The notes below the pieces were generated by a model, which was not told where the DNA came from, did not search any database, and saw only the letters and a list, made by a program, of their open reading frames with translations. This document shows, piece by piece, positions 23,711 to 32,925 of a stretch of DNA of 64,000 bases. The translations under genes and the position numbers were made by a program. Within the stretch, counting starts at the first letter, position 1, and the number at the start of each line of letters is the position of its first letter. The stretch comes from Ixodes scapularis (lineage: Eukaryota; Arthropoda; Arachnida; Ixodida; Ixodidae), in the NCBI RefSeq assembly GCF_016920785.2, contig NW_024609846.1, positions 88,438,570 to 88,502,569 on the forward strand. Reading direction: 5' to 3'.

Positions 23711-23829
23711 CCCCCACCCTCCCCCGTACACGCCGCTTTGCGGCGCCCAGCCGGCAACCCGCCCCGCTGTCCCCCCCATGCACCTCCGTAAATAGAGTCC
23801 CATGCGATTTAGTTCAGCGATGTTTCGTC

Positions 23830-24075
23830 AACAACATTCGTGTTCTTTTTTTTATGTGTTAATCGTAAAAAAAGAAATGTCATAAATATTGCCAAATGCC
23901 TCGACAAAACAAAATGTTCGAGGAAAACACATAAAAGAAGTAAGCCCACACCATGGATAGAATTCGGGTCCGATACGTATGAGGCAGACATCTTACCACT
24001 AAGTTATGCTTCCGCTTCGAAAACTCGCATTGTAACCGCTGCCTATATTGACGGCAGCAGCGCCTATCTCCACGA
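23830..24075 (-). mobile_element. tRNA-derived SINE-like sequence
   Basis: On the minus strand an A-box-like stretch (TAGTGGTAAGATGTCTGCC, about 24001-23983) is followed by a degenerate B box (GGACCCGAATTC, about 23970). A T-rich tail with TTTTGTCGAGGCATTTGGC comes next. The spacing fits a pol III promoter. Arms do not fold as a functional tRNA, so a SINE is more likely than a tRNA gene. Confidence 0.5.
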
Positions 24076-24124
24076 ACCAGCCGATCCGGCGTGAGTACCG
24101 TCGCTAGTGTTTGTATCGCCTGCA

Positions 24125-24340
24125 CGTTAAAAATATGCCCCCGCGCGTCGGGGGGCGGTGTTTTTGGTATTCCTGGGGTGTCGCCGGCCAGTGTTTGCCC
24201 TGCCCAGTGGCGGCTGTTTCGGGGGGGGGGGGGGGGGGGGGGGGGGCAAAACGCATGTGTTGTTTCCCCTCCCCATTCTGAGAAGTGGGGGGGGGGGCAA
24301 GAGCCCCCCTTGCCCCTCGGTTGGTACGCCCATGCACTGA
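24125..24340 (+). mobile_element. G-run hAT-type MITE, left-truncated
   Basis: Matches the element at 33927-34205: GCCGGCCAGTGTTTGCCCTG, then two long G runs, ending GGTTGGTACGCCCATG. The left terminus is missing. Confidence 0.7.
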
Positions 24341-24364
24341 CAAGACATGTAACAAATCCCTTAA

Positions 24365-25014
24365 AGGGCCCATGAAACGATTTTTGGGTTGGGATAAATC
24401 ATTTTAGATTGGGATTTTACTAATAGCACATCGTTCAGTGGACCAAAAGAAAAAAGGTAGAAAGTCAAAAGCCTGACTTTCAGTGCGAAAATTTGAAAAC
24501 AGAGCGGACTATTTCGTACCTCCTCCCCTTCGCAACCTCTCTGCCTTTTCACTGTGATACATCCGCGGTCCCAAAAGCGCGTCAACGGGTCCAAACTGAC
24601 GTCACACGCAACCGGACCTCACTTAGTCCCTTCACCCCTAAGCCGACATTGTGATGGAAGCTACGCGCTTGCCGGGCCAATCAGCCGCCTCTCTTTCATC
24701 ACCTGACTTCATTCTCTGCAGCCACATTTGCCACGCTCACGTGGCAAGTGTGGCTGGCCCAACGAGCACGTAGCTTCAACAGCACTGTCAGCTTCGGAAT
24801 GAACGGGGTGGGGAAAGCAACTTTTGTCTGAATTTTGAGCGACCGGCTAATCTTCTAGGGGGAGAATGGATGTGTCCCGATTACACAAACGAGAGTGCGA
24901 GCAAGAGGGGACTCCCCCTTTTCGTCTTCTTTAACTGTTTGGTGGAATGCGCGATATATGAGTTGAGGAGGAAAGCTAAACAGGAAAAAGTTGGAAAAGC
25001 GTTTCATGACCCCT
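24365..25014. mobile_element. TTAA-flanked MITE (piggyBac-type), 650 bp
   Basis: Flanked by TTAA (24361-24364 and 25015-25018). Ends are AGGGCCCATGAAACG and its imperfect complement CGTTTCATGACCCCT. A near-perfect 16-bp hairpin with a 4-nt loop lies near the centre (24720-24755). No coding frame. TTAA duplication suggests mobilisation by a piggyBac-type transposase; Kolobok is an alternative. Confidence 0.78.
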
Positions 25015-25189
25015 TTAAAAAACTTGGATACTTGCGGCGTAGCTTGCGTGTGGCACCACGGAATACAAGCTTTTAACTTTTAGAACTTTAATCCGCCCGA
25101 TTCAGGAATATAACTCTATAATTTTGGTTTTCCTACAATCTGACATAAATTAAGTCCAATCAGTTCAAAAGAAATAAGTACGTTTCATT

Positions 25190-25612
25190 TGTTGTCGGTA
25201 TGGCAGAAACTTTTCTTCTTCTCCTAACTTTCTCGTGTTAGGCCTAACTCCTCTTTCTGAGCGTTGTGGTATTGAACGCCTAAACTCATTGTATTTCATT
25301 ATTAGCACATCGCGTTTCGCCTCTTTATAAAACTACATAAAGCTTCTCAAACCTGCTTGAAAAAAAAGCCACCACGATTTAAAGCGTTTTACCGTTTCAT
25401 CCACGTACCAACATGTTTAAATGCAGTTTCTTTCCTCATACCCTTTAATGTTGGAACTTTCGACCAGGAAACGTCCGGTCACTACAATCAGGTGAATTTC
25501 TGTGTGCCGTTCATACTGGTTGATTCTGATGTCTTGAATGTCTGTGTATAAGCCCCACTCCTGCCGTGGGGCTGCAGTATGTAAAAATAAATAAATAAAA
25601 ATTATTGGAATA
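25190..25612 (+). pseudogene. LINE C-terminus and 3' end relic (CR1/L2-type)
   Basis: A stretch reading like the last part of a LINE ORF2 (LGLTPLSERCGIERLNSLYF) with stops is followed by a 7-bp hairpin (GCCCCAC with GTGGGGC, about 25553-25573) and a TAAAAATAAATAAATAAA tail. 5'-truncated and decayed. Confidence 0.55.
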
Positions 25613-25767
25613 ATTTTGCCTCCTAAGCATGTTTCTTTTGCCCGCGAAAACTCTTTAGTCTATGTTCAGACTATTTAATTTAGTGAGACACACCATACCA
25701 CTTTCAACCACGCATTGCCAGAACAAACCTGGCCAACAAAATAGAAGGCAACGTAGCAACCATATAT

Positions 25768-25879
25768 CACTCTAAAAAAAGCCCCTGCGTCTACTTTCCC
25801 ACAAAATGCTCTGAGAGCCAATCACCGTAACGCGCGGAGACAGCTAAGCGAATAACGATGCCAAAACATATGTTTAGAC
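25768..25879. mobile_element. foldback MITE 1, left part (split by the LTR retrotransposon)
   Basis: Starts CACTCTAAAAAAAGCCCC. With 32352-32550 it makes a 311-bp palindromic element closely matching the intact copy at 32585-32896. The LTR element sits at its centre. Confidence 0.88.
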
Positions 25880-26530
25880 TGTCGCGGCCGACGTGAGTCC
25901 CCAGGATGGACCAGGCTCGGGTGGGGTCCAGATCCGGACGGAGCTCCGGGCAAGAATCTCAGCAGGCGACGATGGTTAAAACTCTCCTTTATTTACATGT
26001 CAGGGGAGCAGCTAGCCGCAGCTATGAGTCTTGTTCTTGGTGAGCTCCCCGAGTTAGGTGAGCTCAGTGCTTTTAAAGTATTTCGGTTGCCATGCGGTCG
26101 GGCGGAAACCAATCACGGAGGTGCACCAGTTTCGTCACCCACGCCTTCTCGGAAAGACCCTCTGTCCAAGTTACGTCACACGTCCGCGCACACCACACCG
26201 AAGAGGTCGTCTTACTCGATGGCGCCATGCATCAACGCATCAGCCTCTTTTGAAGGTGTCGTCCGCAGGCAGGGCGAGAGCTTGACGTAATGTTTAGGTC
26301 CGAGGTCCGCTGGGTTGACCTTGCCCGGGTATTTCCCATGGGTTTCAAGAAGAGCAGACATTCGGCGGGCTAAACGCCTCGAAGTCACGTTATTTCGGCG
26401 GTGAGTTACGTGACGACGGGCCTCGCCCGTGAGCGAAACATGAGACGACGAACCAAGGCCGCCGACGTCCATTGGCGGGCCGACGTGCCGATTTCAACAG
26501 CCATCCGCGCAGCCGTTGCCGATTGCAACA
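25880..26530 (-). repeat. 3' LTR
   Basis: 651-bp LTR. On the minus strand it holds AATAAAGGAGAG (about 25982-25993), a polyadenylation signal. It differs from the 5' LTR by scattered substitutions and lacks a 16-bp stretch present there, so insertion is not recent. Confidence 0.92.
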
Positions 26531-26986
26531 GCCCCTCCGCCGCCGGGGAAGTCGTTCCAAAGGTGAGCATCCTCCTGGTCGCCTGAAGGAACGATGTGTC
26601 TTGCTGCCGGCCACGTAGAACCCCCACTGTTCTCAAGACGTGTTCAGCAACGATAGGAATTAACCCGCACAACACCGGCAACCGTAGGAAGCAGGCAGGC
26701 ACCCAACCCAACCCAAAAACGCCAGATAACTGAGTAAGATAAATCAGACACAAAGCTTCTACCTTACTTAAAATCTCACCCCAAAATACAATGTCACACT
26801 CATCATAAATCCCACGACAGCTAAAACTGAACTTGCCGATATTAGGACGAGCAAAGCAATACAACCTCTGAATACAATTGCTCTCTACACACAAAATACT
26901 GCAAGCCTACTTGGGTAAATGGTTAAATGCACTCAGGTTCAAGTTGGCTCAACTGAGTTGGGTCATATCTTGACGAACATCAGTCC
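26531..26986 (-). other. 3' untranslated region of the LTR element
   Basis: Between the pol stop and the 3' LTR. It ends in a purine-rich tract consistent with a polypurine primer. No envelope-like open frame is seen. Confidence 0.6.
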
Positions 26987-29900
26987 TCATGTTGAGGGCC
27001 TACTCAGGCCGTCGGCGTTGCCGTTACTCCTGCCCTTTTTGTACACAACGTCAAAATTAAACTGTTGTAGGGCAATGCTCCAGCGCAAGAGGCGTCCGTT
27101 TTTCGGAGACATATTACGTAACCACGTCAGAGGGCAGTGGCCCGTTTCAAAAGTGAATTTGTTCCCCGAGAGGTAGCACGAGAGCTTTTGAGCCGCCCAG
27201 ACCAAGCATGCGCACTCTTTTTCGCTCGCACTGTACGCCTGTTCTCGAACGCTGAGCTTTCGGCTGGCGTACAAGACAGGGTGCTCAATGACCTCATTAT
27301 CCCTCTGACATAACACAACTCCCATTCCTCTGTCGCTGGCATCACACTGAACGACAAACGGCTTTTCGTAATCAGGAGCCATGAGAATGGGCTGTCTAGT
27401 AAGTGCTGATTTCAGTGCGTCAAACGCTTTTTGTTTTGGTTCGTCCCAGACGACGAGCGGTGGTTGTGTTTTTCGAAGCGCGTCAGTGAGCGGGCTAGCC
27501 AAATCCGAGTAACCGCGGATGTATCGCTGATAATGCCCAGTAAGCCCGAGAAACGCTCTGATATCAGTTTTAGTTTTAGGTCGGGGATAGTTTGCTACGG
27601 CTTTAATCTTAATCTCGGACGGACTACGAGATCCTTGTCCTACAACATGGCCCAGATACGTGACCTCGGCTCTACCCAACTGGCACTTCTCCGCCTTCAA
27701 TGTCAGACCGGCCTCCCGGAGTCTGGTGAACACTGCCCGCAGGTGATCGAGGTGACCATCCCAGCTGTTAGAAAAAATAGCGATGTCATCTAAATATGGT
27801 AAGGCAAAATCGCCAAGTTCACGCAGCACCCGATCCATTAAATTGGAGAAACAAAAGGGAGCATTCTTTAACCCGAAACTCAGCATCAGGGGTCGAAAGG
27901 TGCCAAACGGAGAAACAAAGGCAGAGAACCGACTGGCACGCTCTGTAAGGGGCACCTGCCAATATCCCCTAACCAAATCAAGTGTGGAGATAAATTTGGC
28001 ACTGCTTACTGTCTCGATACGCTCCTCGATGTTCGGTATCGGGTAAATTTGGTCCTTGGTTATCGAGTTTAGTCGACGATAGTCGATGCAAGGACGCGGA
28101 TTTTTACCCGGAACCTGGACCATCATCAGAGGGGACGTGTAGTCACTTTCTCCGGGTTTTATCACTCCCAGTTCAAGCATTTTATCGATTTCAATCTTAA
28201 TTAAGTTTCGCTGCCTAGGAGAAACTCTGTAGGGCTTTGCCCTGACGGGCTGGTCAGATATAAGCTCGATATCATGAGTGACCCATGTGGTCTTACCCGG
28301 TCGGTCTGAAAAGACGTCCTGGAACTCGGTCAAAAGCTGTTTTAGACCTTCAATCTGCGCAGGTTTCAGCTCTTCCGTCTTTACCGCCTTCCGCATAACG
28401 TCGTCCACCGTCTCGGTACCAGAAGCCTCACTTAAAGACGGGATTTGCAGCGTTTCTTTTTCCGGCGCATTCAGGGTCACGAAAGCAATTTCTTCGCGTT
28501 CGAAAAATGGCTTTATTAGATTTGCGTGGTAAATTTTGACTTCCTTTCGCTTTCTCTTCATTTTGACAGCATAATTCGTATCGGATAGTTTCTGGACAAC
28601 CTCTGCCGGACCTTCCCAGTGCACTTCGAGCTTATTTTGTCTTGAACTCCTTAGAAGCGTTACCTTGTCGTTCACCTTGAACGTTCTTTTACGGGCCGTT
28701 TTATCATAGCATGTTTTCGCCCTGATCTGCGGTGCCGACATGTTGTCCTCGGCAATTTTTCTAGCAACATGCAAGCGTTCAAGTAATTCGAGGACGTACT
28801 CTACAACTGTCGTGTCCTCTCCACTTCCTTCCCAACACTCGCGTAACATACGCATCGGAGAACGCAGCGCTCTACCGTACACCAACTCTGCGGGACTGAA
28901 ACCCGTAGATTCGTGCTGTGCCGAACGCAAGGCGAACATCGCTGCGGGCAAACAGCGCTCCCAATCCCGCTTGTGCTCATGAGTCAGTGCTCGGAGGACC
29001 CGTTTCAGTGTTGCATGCCACCGTCCCACACTGTTTGATTGCGGGTGGTGGACGGAACTATGAATGATCTTAAAACCGCACCGCTCAAGGAAGGTCGTCG
29101 TCAAAGCACTCGTAAAAACGCTACCCTGATCACTCTGGAGCTCCGCAGGGAAACCTACTCTGGCAAATACGGTCAGGAAAGCGTCGACCACTTCCGTTGA
29201 GCTCAAGCTTTTCAGAGGTACCGCCTCCGGAAACTTAGTGGCAGGACAAATAATTCTAAGAAGGTACTTGTACCCTGACTCAGTGACAAGCAAGGGCCCT
29301 ACTGTGTCCACTGCCAGGCGCTTCAAAGGCTCAGAGATCAACGGGACCAGTTTTAGAGGGGCCTTCCACTTGTCGTTCGCCTTCTCGACGACCTGGCACA
29401 CGCTACATGTCTTCACGTGTTGCTTAACATCTCGAAAACACCCTGGCCAATAATACTCTTGAAGTAATCGCTCTTTGGTTTTCTTTATACCGAGATGCCC
29501 TGACCAAGGGTTTTCATGCGCCACATGCAGGAGGTCGGAGCGGTACTTAGAAGGCACTACGAGTTGATCATAAACCCTTCCTCGCCTGTCCTCGTATTTC
29601 CGATGAAGGAGACCCCCTTTCTCGTAAAACGTAATGTTTTTCCGGGCTACCCCTTCCCTCTCTGTATTGGCGAGTATCTTGAGGCTGGGATCACTCTTCT
29701 GTTCGGATTGCAAACTCGCCGTCCCCACTCTCAGTAGACTTTGCAACCTAGAAGTGACTGGAGTAACAACGCGCCCCTCAGACATTTCCAAAACGTCACA
29801 ATTTGAGGACTCATCTGAGCCTGGAGAGTCCTCTCCTTCGTCGTCGGGATCGGACCATGTCTCGCTTGCCTGCCCAGCGTCCCCAGTCAACACCACGTCC

Positions 29901-30820
29901 TTGGAGGGTTCGGGTTGCTCATTATATCTAAGCTGGCTAGCAAGCTCCCGCGCTTTCGACCGAGTTAGTGCCATCACTACCCCGTCGGTGAAATGCTTTC
30001 CCATTTTACGCAGTTTTTGGTCCGATTTATTAGAAAAGAGGTACTGATACTGGGGTGGTAGGTTAGCTGAAACCGCAGCCTCCGTCTCCAGTGTGCCGAA
30101 AGGACCTTGAATTGTCACCCTGGCTACCGGCAGACAGACGCTCTGCTGTTTTTCCACCTGCCGTATCCACGCACACTCACCAGTGTAGTGATCCGCTTGC
30201 ACGAGCGATGGGTGCACGACGTCCAACGTGGCGGCGCAGTCCCTGAGCACCTTGCAGGGCTCGCCGTTCACGAGGAGGTCGTGGAGATAAGGCTCGAGCA
30301 GCCTGTCGTTCTCGTCATCTTTACTAAGGTACGAAAATACCACCCGAGGCTTTCGGCAACCAGCCGCCATATGACCCGTCTCGTTGCAGCGGAAACAACG
30401 GATAGGCTTTCTCGCCTCAAATTGTTTTTTTGTTGTTTCGTCTGCCCGACCTTGTTTCTCCGCGCGATGGTTCTCCTCTCCTGCCTCTCCGCCTCCCGCG
30501 GCCTTCGACCCCTGAGCGCCCCTTACGGAGTCCTTTGGCTCCCCCTTGTCTTCCTCGGAGCGTGGTTTATAATATTTTCCGCGGTAATCGCCGCGCGCTC
30601 CTGGAAACTTAAGTTCTGGGGTATCGTCTTTCTGGCTACTGCGGCGTGCCACAAACTCTTCGGCCAGCTCGGCAGCCTTTTGAGTTGTGTCAGGATTTTT
30701 ATCCTGAACCCAGTATCGCATTCCCTCCGGCATGCCCTTGTACCGTTGTTCGAGCCCGAAGCACTCGACAATGCCGTCGTGGTTACCGTAGACCTCCGCA
30801 CTTTTAAGCCATTCCACCAA
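26987..30820 (-). CDS. pol: pol polyprotein: Gag C-terminus, protease, integrase, RT, RNase H
   Basis: A 1277-codon open frame. It begins inside the capsid region, with a CCHC knuckle at residues 142-155 (CFRCNETGHMAAGC). A protease-like motif RDCAA is at 193-197, where DTG, DSG or DTA would be expected. Integrase follows: HHCC zinc finger (H435, H442, C472, C475), D504 and D564, but Gly599 where the third catalytic residue (Glu) belongs, then a GPY/F-type module near 715-770. RT comes after that (DYRRLN near 913, YLDD at 1009-1012). RNase H has D1160 and E1200, but TGH at 1226-1228 where TDH is usual. Integrase before RT is the Gmr1 order. The frame is open, but the three substitutions suggest an inactive copy. 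Confidence 0.93.
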   Translation of the reverse strand: MVEWLKSAEVYGNHDGIVECFGLEQRYKGMPEGMRYWVQDKNPDTTQKAAELAEEFVARRSSQKDDTPELKFPGARGDYRGKYYKPRSEEDKGEPKDSVRGAQGSKAAGGGEAGEENHRAEKQGRADETTKKQFEARKPIRCFRCNETGHMAAGCRKPRVVFSYLSKDDENDRLLEPYLHDLLVNGEPCKVLRDCAATLDVVHPSLVQADHYTGECAWIRQVEKQQSVCLPVARVTIQGPFGTLETEAAVSANLPPQYQYLFSNKSDQKLRKMGKHFTDGVVMALTRSKARELASQLRYNEQPEPSKDVVLTGDAGQASETWSDPDDEGEDSPGSDESSNCDVLEMSEGRVVTPVTSRLQSLLRVGTASLQSEQKSDPSLKILANTEREGVARKNITFYEKGGLLHRKYEDRRGRVYDQLVVPSKYRSDLLHVAHENPWSGHLGIKKTKERLLQEYYWPGCFRDVKQHVKTCSVCQVVEKANDKWKAPLKLVPLISEPLKRLAVDTVGPLLVTESGYKYLLRIICPATKFPEAVPLKSLSSTEVVDAFLTVFARVGFPAELQSDQGSVFTSALTTTFLERCGFKIIHSSVHHPQSNSVGRWHATLKRVLRALTHEHKRDWERCLPAAMFALRSAQHESTGFSPAELVYGRALRSPMRMLRECWEGSGEDTTVVEYVLELLERLHVARKIAEDNMSAPQIRAKTCYDKTARKRTFKVNDKVTLLRSSRQNKLEVHWEGPAEVVQKLSDTNYAVKMKRKRKEVKIYHANLIKPFFEREEIAFVTLNAPEKETLQIPSLSEASGTETVDDVMRKAVKTEELKPAQIEGLKQLLTEFQDVFSDRPGKTTWVTHDIELISDQPVRAKPYRVSPRQRNLIKIEIDKMLELGVIKPGESDYTSPLMMVQVPGKNPRPCIDYRRLNSITKDQIYPIPNIEERIETVSSAKFISTLDLVRGYWQVPLTERASRFSAFVSPFGTFRPLMLSFGLKNAPFCFSNLMDRVLRELGDFALPYLDDIAIFSNSWDGHLDHLRAVFTRLREAGLTLKAEKCQLGRAEVTYLGHVVGQGSRSPSEIKIKAVANYPRPKTKTDIRAFLGLTGHYQRYIRGYSDLASPLTDALRKTQPPLVVWDEPKQKAFDALKSALTRQPILMAPDYEKPFVVQCDASDRGMGVVLCQRDNEVIEHPVLYASRKLSVREQAYSASEKECACLVWAAQKLSCYLSGNKFTFETGHCPLTWLRNMSPKNGRLLRWSIALQQFNFDVVYKKGRSNGNADGLSRPST

Positions 30821-31520
30821 GTTCGACCTAAGATTGTAAGCGAACTCAATGTATGACTCTTCGGTTTTTTTCTGGCACCCCGAAAACGCTGCCGGAAAGC
30901 CTCCGTCGACAAGCGATACTTTTTCTGAAGGCCGAGCTTGACCGCGTCATAGTCTGCTGCCTCCTCCGGGCTAAGTCTGGTGACAACCTGTGCCGCTTGA
31001 CAAGGCAACAACGTGAGCAAGAGCTGAGGCCATGTATCACGTGACCACCCGATTCTGTTGCACATCCTTTCAAAATTTACCAGAAAAAGACCAATATCCT
31101 CACCCACCTTGAAGGGTTGCATTAGGTCTTTAATTTTTAAAGCCTTCACTTCGCCGGGGTTCGAGACGCCCCTCACTGCCTGATTCATCTCGAGACGTTG
31201 ATTTCCAGTTCCAAGCGCTTCATCTCCACAGCCGTTTCGCGTTCCTCTTTGGCTTTCAGCTCAGCAGCTTCGCGCCTCCGCTCTTCCGCCTCGCGCTCTT
31301 CCTTGGCTTTAGCTGCTTCGCGCCTCCGCTCTTCCGCTTCGCGCCTCTCTTTGATCATTTCCCAGCACTCGCTCAACTCTTTATCGTCAGCGCCTAGGGC
31401 CTGGATTGCCTTCACGAGGAGTGGTTTTCGTTGAATTTTCCTGGCATCGATCCCCAACTCTCCACACATTAACAGCAAGTCCGGCTTACGCAGCTGCTCC
31501 CATATCGAGTGTGACTTGAA
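30821..31520 (-). pseudogene. gag: gag, frameshifted
   Basis: The Gag protein would form the particle. Segment one (31520-31185) has EFKSHSIWEQLRKPDLLLM and a long Glu/Arg/Ala-rich coiled coil. Segment two (31188 to about 30870) lies in another frame and continues the capsid (LMQPFKVGEDIGLFLVNFER, then WPQLLLTLL). A second shift near an A7 run at about 30872 leads into the pol frame. No ATG precedes segment one in frame: the expected start near 31521 appears lost by a one-base insertion. Two or three small indels therefore separate this copy from a continuous gag-pol frame. Confidence 0.85.
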
Positions 31521-31680
31521 CTCGCTCTATGGCTGTCCAGCAAAACCCTGCTCGAGTACAGCCCCACCACCAGTCCTAGACTACCCCGGCTAGAAATCTG
31601 GCGTCCCTATGAGCCAAGTCGAGCACTCACCACTCCCCACAGCCGACGTCGCTCAAGTCCATCCCACCGCTGCCACCAGT

Positions 31681-32347
31681 TGTCGCGGCCGACGTGAGTC
31701 CCCAGGATGGACCAGGCTCGGGTAGGGTCCAGATCCGGACGGAGCTCCGGGCAGGAATCTCAGCAGGCGACGATGGTTAAAACTCTCCTTTATTTACATG
31801 TCAGGGGAGCAGCTAGCCGCAGCTATGAGTCTTGATCTTGGTGAGCCCCCCGAGTTAGGTGAGCTCAGTGCTTTTAAAGTATTTCGGTTGCCATGCAGTC
31901 GGGCGGAAACCAATCGCGGAGGTGCACCAGTTTCGTCACCCACGCCTTCTCGGAAAGACCCTCTGTCCAAGTTACGTCACACGTCCGCGCACACCACACC
32001 GAAGGGGTCGTCTTACTCGATGGCGCCATGCATCAACGCATCAGCCTCTTTTAAAGGCGTTGTCCTTGCAGGTGTCTTGGGGCAGGCAGGGCGAGAGCTT
32101 GACGTAATGTTCAGGTCCGAGGTCCGCTGGGTTGACCTTGCCCGGGTATTTCCCTTGGGTTTCAAGAAGAGCAGATATTCGGCCGGCTAGACGCCTCGAA
32201 GTCACGTTATTTCGGCGGTGAGTTACGTGACGACGGGCCTCGCCCGTGAGCGAAACATGAGACGACGAACCAAGGCCGCCGACGTCCATCGGCGGGCCGA
32301 CGTGCCGATTTCAACAGCCATCCGCGCAGCCGTTGCCGATTGCAACA
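31681..32347 (-). repeat. 5' LTR
   Basis: 667-bp LTR at the upstream (right) side. On the minus strand it starts TGTTGCAATCGGCAAC and ends GCCGCGACA. It contains an extra 16 bp near 32060-32085 relative to the 3' LTR. Confidence 0.92.
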
Positions 32348-32550
32348 AGACCAAAAATCGGTCAGAGTTGCGACATTAAGCAATACAAGCGCGACGTTTT
32401 GCATTGCTTAATATCGCAACTCAGACTGGGTTTTTTTTGGTTGAAACATATGTTTCGACATCGTCATTCGCTGAGCTGACTCCGTAAGTTGTGGTGATTG
32501 GCTCTCCGAGCGTTGTGCGGCAAGATGGACGCACGGGATTTTTTAGAGTG
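32348..32550. mobile_element. foldback MITE 1, right part
   Basis: Completes the element begun at 25768. Ends GATTTTTTAGAGTG. It holds an inner hairpin around 32362-32423 that pairs GTTGCGACATTAAGCAAT with its complement. Confidence 0.88.
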
Positions 32551-32584
32551 AAAGTACAACTTAACGTAGTACCCACGCGACGCA

Positions 32585-32896
32585 CACTCTAAAAAGTGCC
32601 CGTGCGTCTTCTTTTCCGCACAGCACTCGCAGAGTCAATCACCGCAACCTACGAAGACAGCTCAGCCAATGACGATGCCGAAACATATGTTTAGACCAAA
32701 AAACGCTGTTTGAGTTGTGACATTAAGCAATGCAAAACGTCACGCTTGCATTGCTTAATGTCACAACTAAGACTGCGTTTTTGGGTCTGAACATATGTTT
32801 CGGCATCGTCATTGGCTGGGCTGTCTCCGTAGGTTGCGGTGATTGGCTCTCCGAGTGTTGTGCGGGAAAGAAGACGCACGGGCTTTTTTTGGAGTG
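32585..32896. mobile_element. foldback MITE 2, intact, 312 bp
   Basis: A full palindrome starting CACTCTAAAAAGTGCCC and ending GGGCTTTTTTTGGAGTG, flanked by CA dinucleotides (32583-32584 and 32897-32898). It lies 34 bp from MITE 1. Its centre is a hairpin of AGTTGTGACATTAAGCAATG and its complement. No coding capacity. Confidence 0.88.
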
Positions 32897-32925
32897 CACT
32901 TCTCGTAGGTTACCCGCATTCATAC

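Larger units (their letters stand above)
25880..32347 (-). mobile_element. LTR retrotransposon with Gmr1-like domain order, 6.47 kb
   Basis: Two LTRs (25880-26530 and 31681-32347) read TGTTGCAATC to GCCGCGACA on the minus strand and are flanked by the 4-bp duplication AGAC (25876-25879 and 32348-32351). Directly inside the 5' LTR, TGGTGGCAGCGGTGGGAT is a candidate primer-binding site. A purine-rich GGCGGCGGAGGGGC precedes the 3' LTR. Internal coding is gag, protease, integrase, RT, RNase H. The RT and integrase are Ty3/Gypsy-type, but integrase precedes RT, as in the Gmr1 group first described from deuterostomes. I see no envelope frame. It is an old endogenous retrotransposon, not an infectious agent. 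Confidence 0.93.

Noticed and set aside
24104..24373. Overlapping open frames of about 60-94 codons on both strands across G runs (also 33875-34243 and 34485-34877)
   Set aside because: They are poly-Gly or poly-Pro readings of homopolymer runs in MITEs, with no domain.
25880..32347. Endogenous retrovirus with an envelope gene
   Set aside because: No envelope-like open frame lies between the pol stop and the 3' LTR; the structure is that of a retrotransposon.
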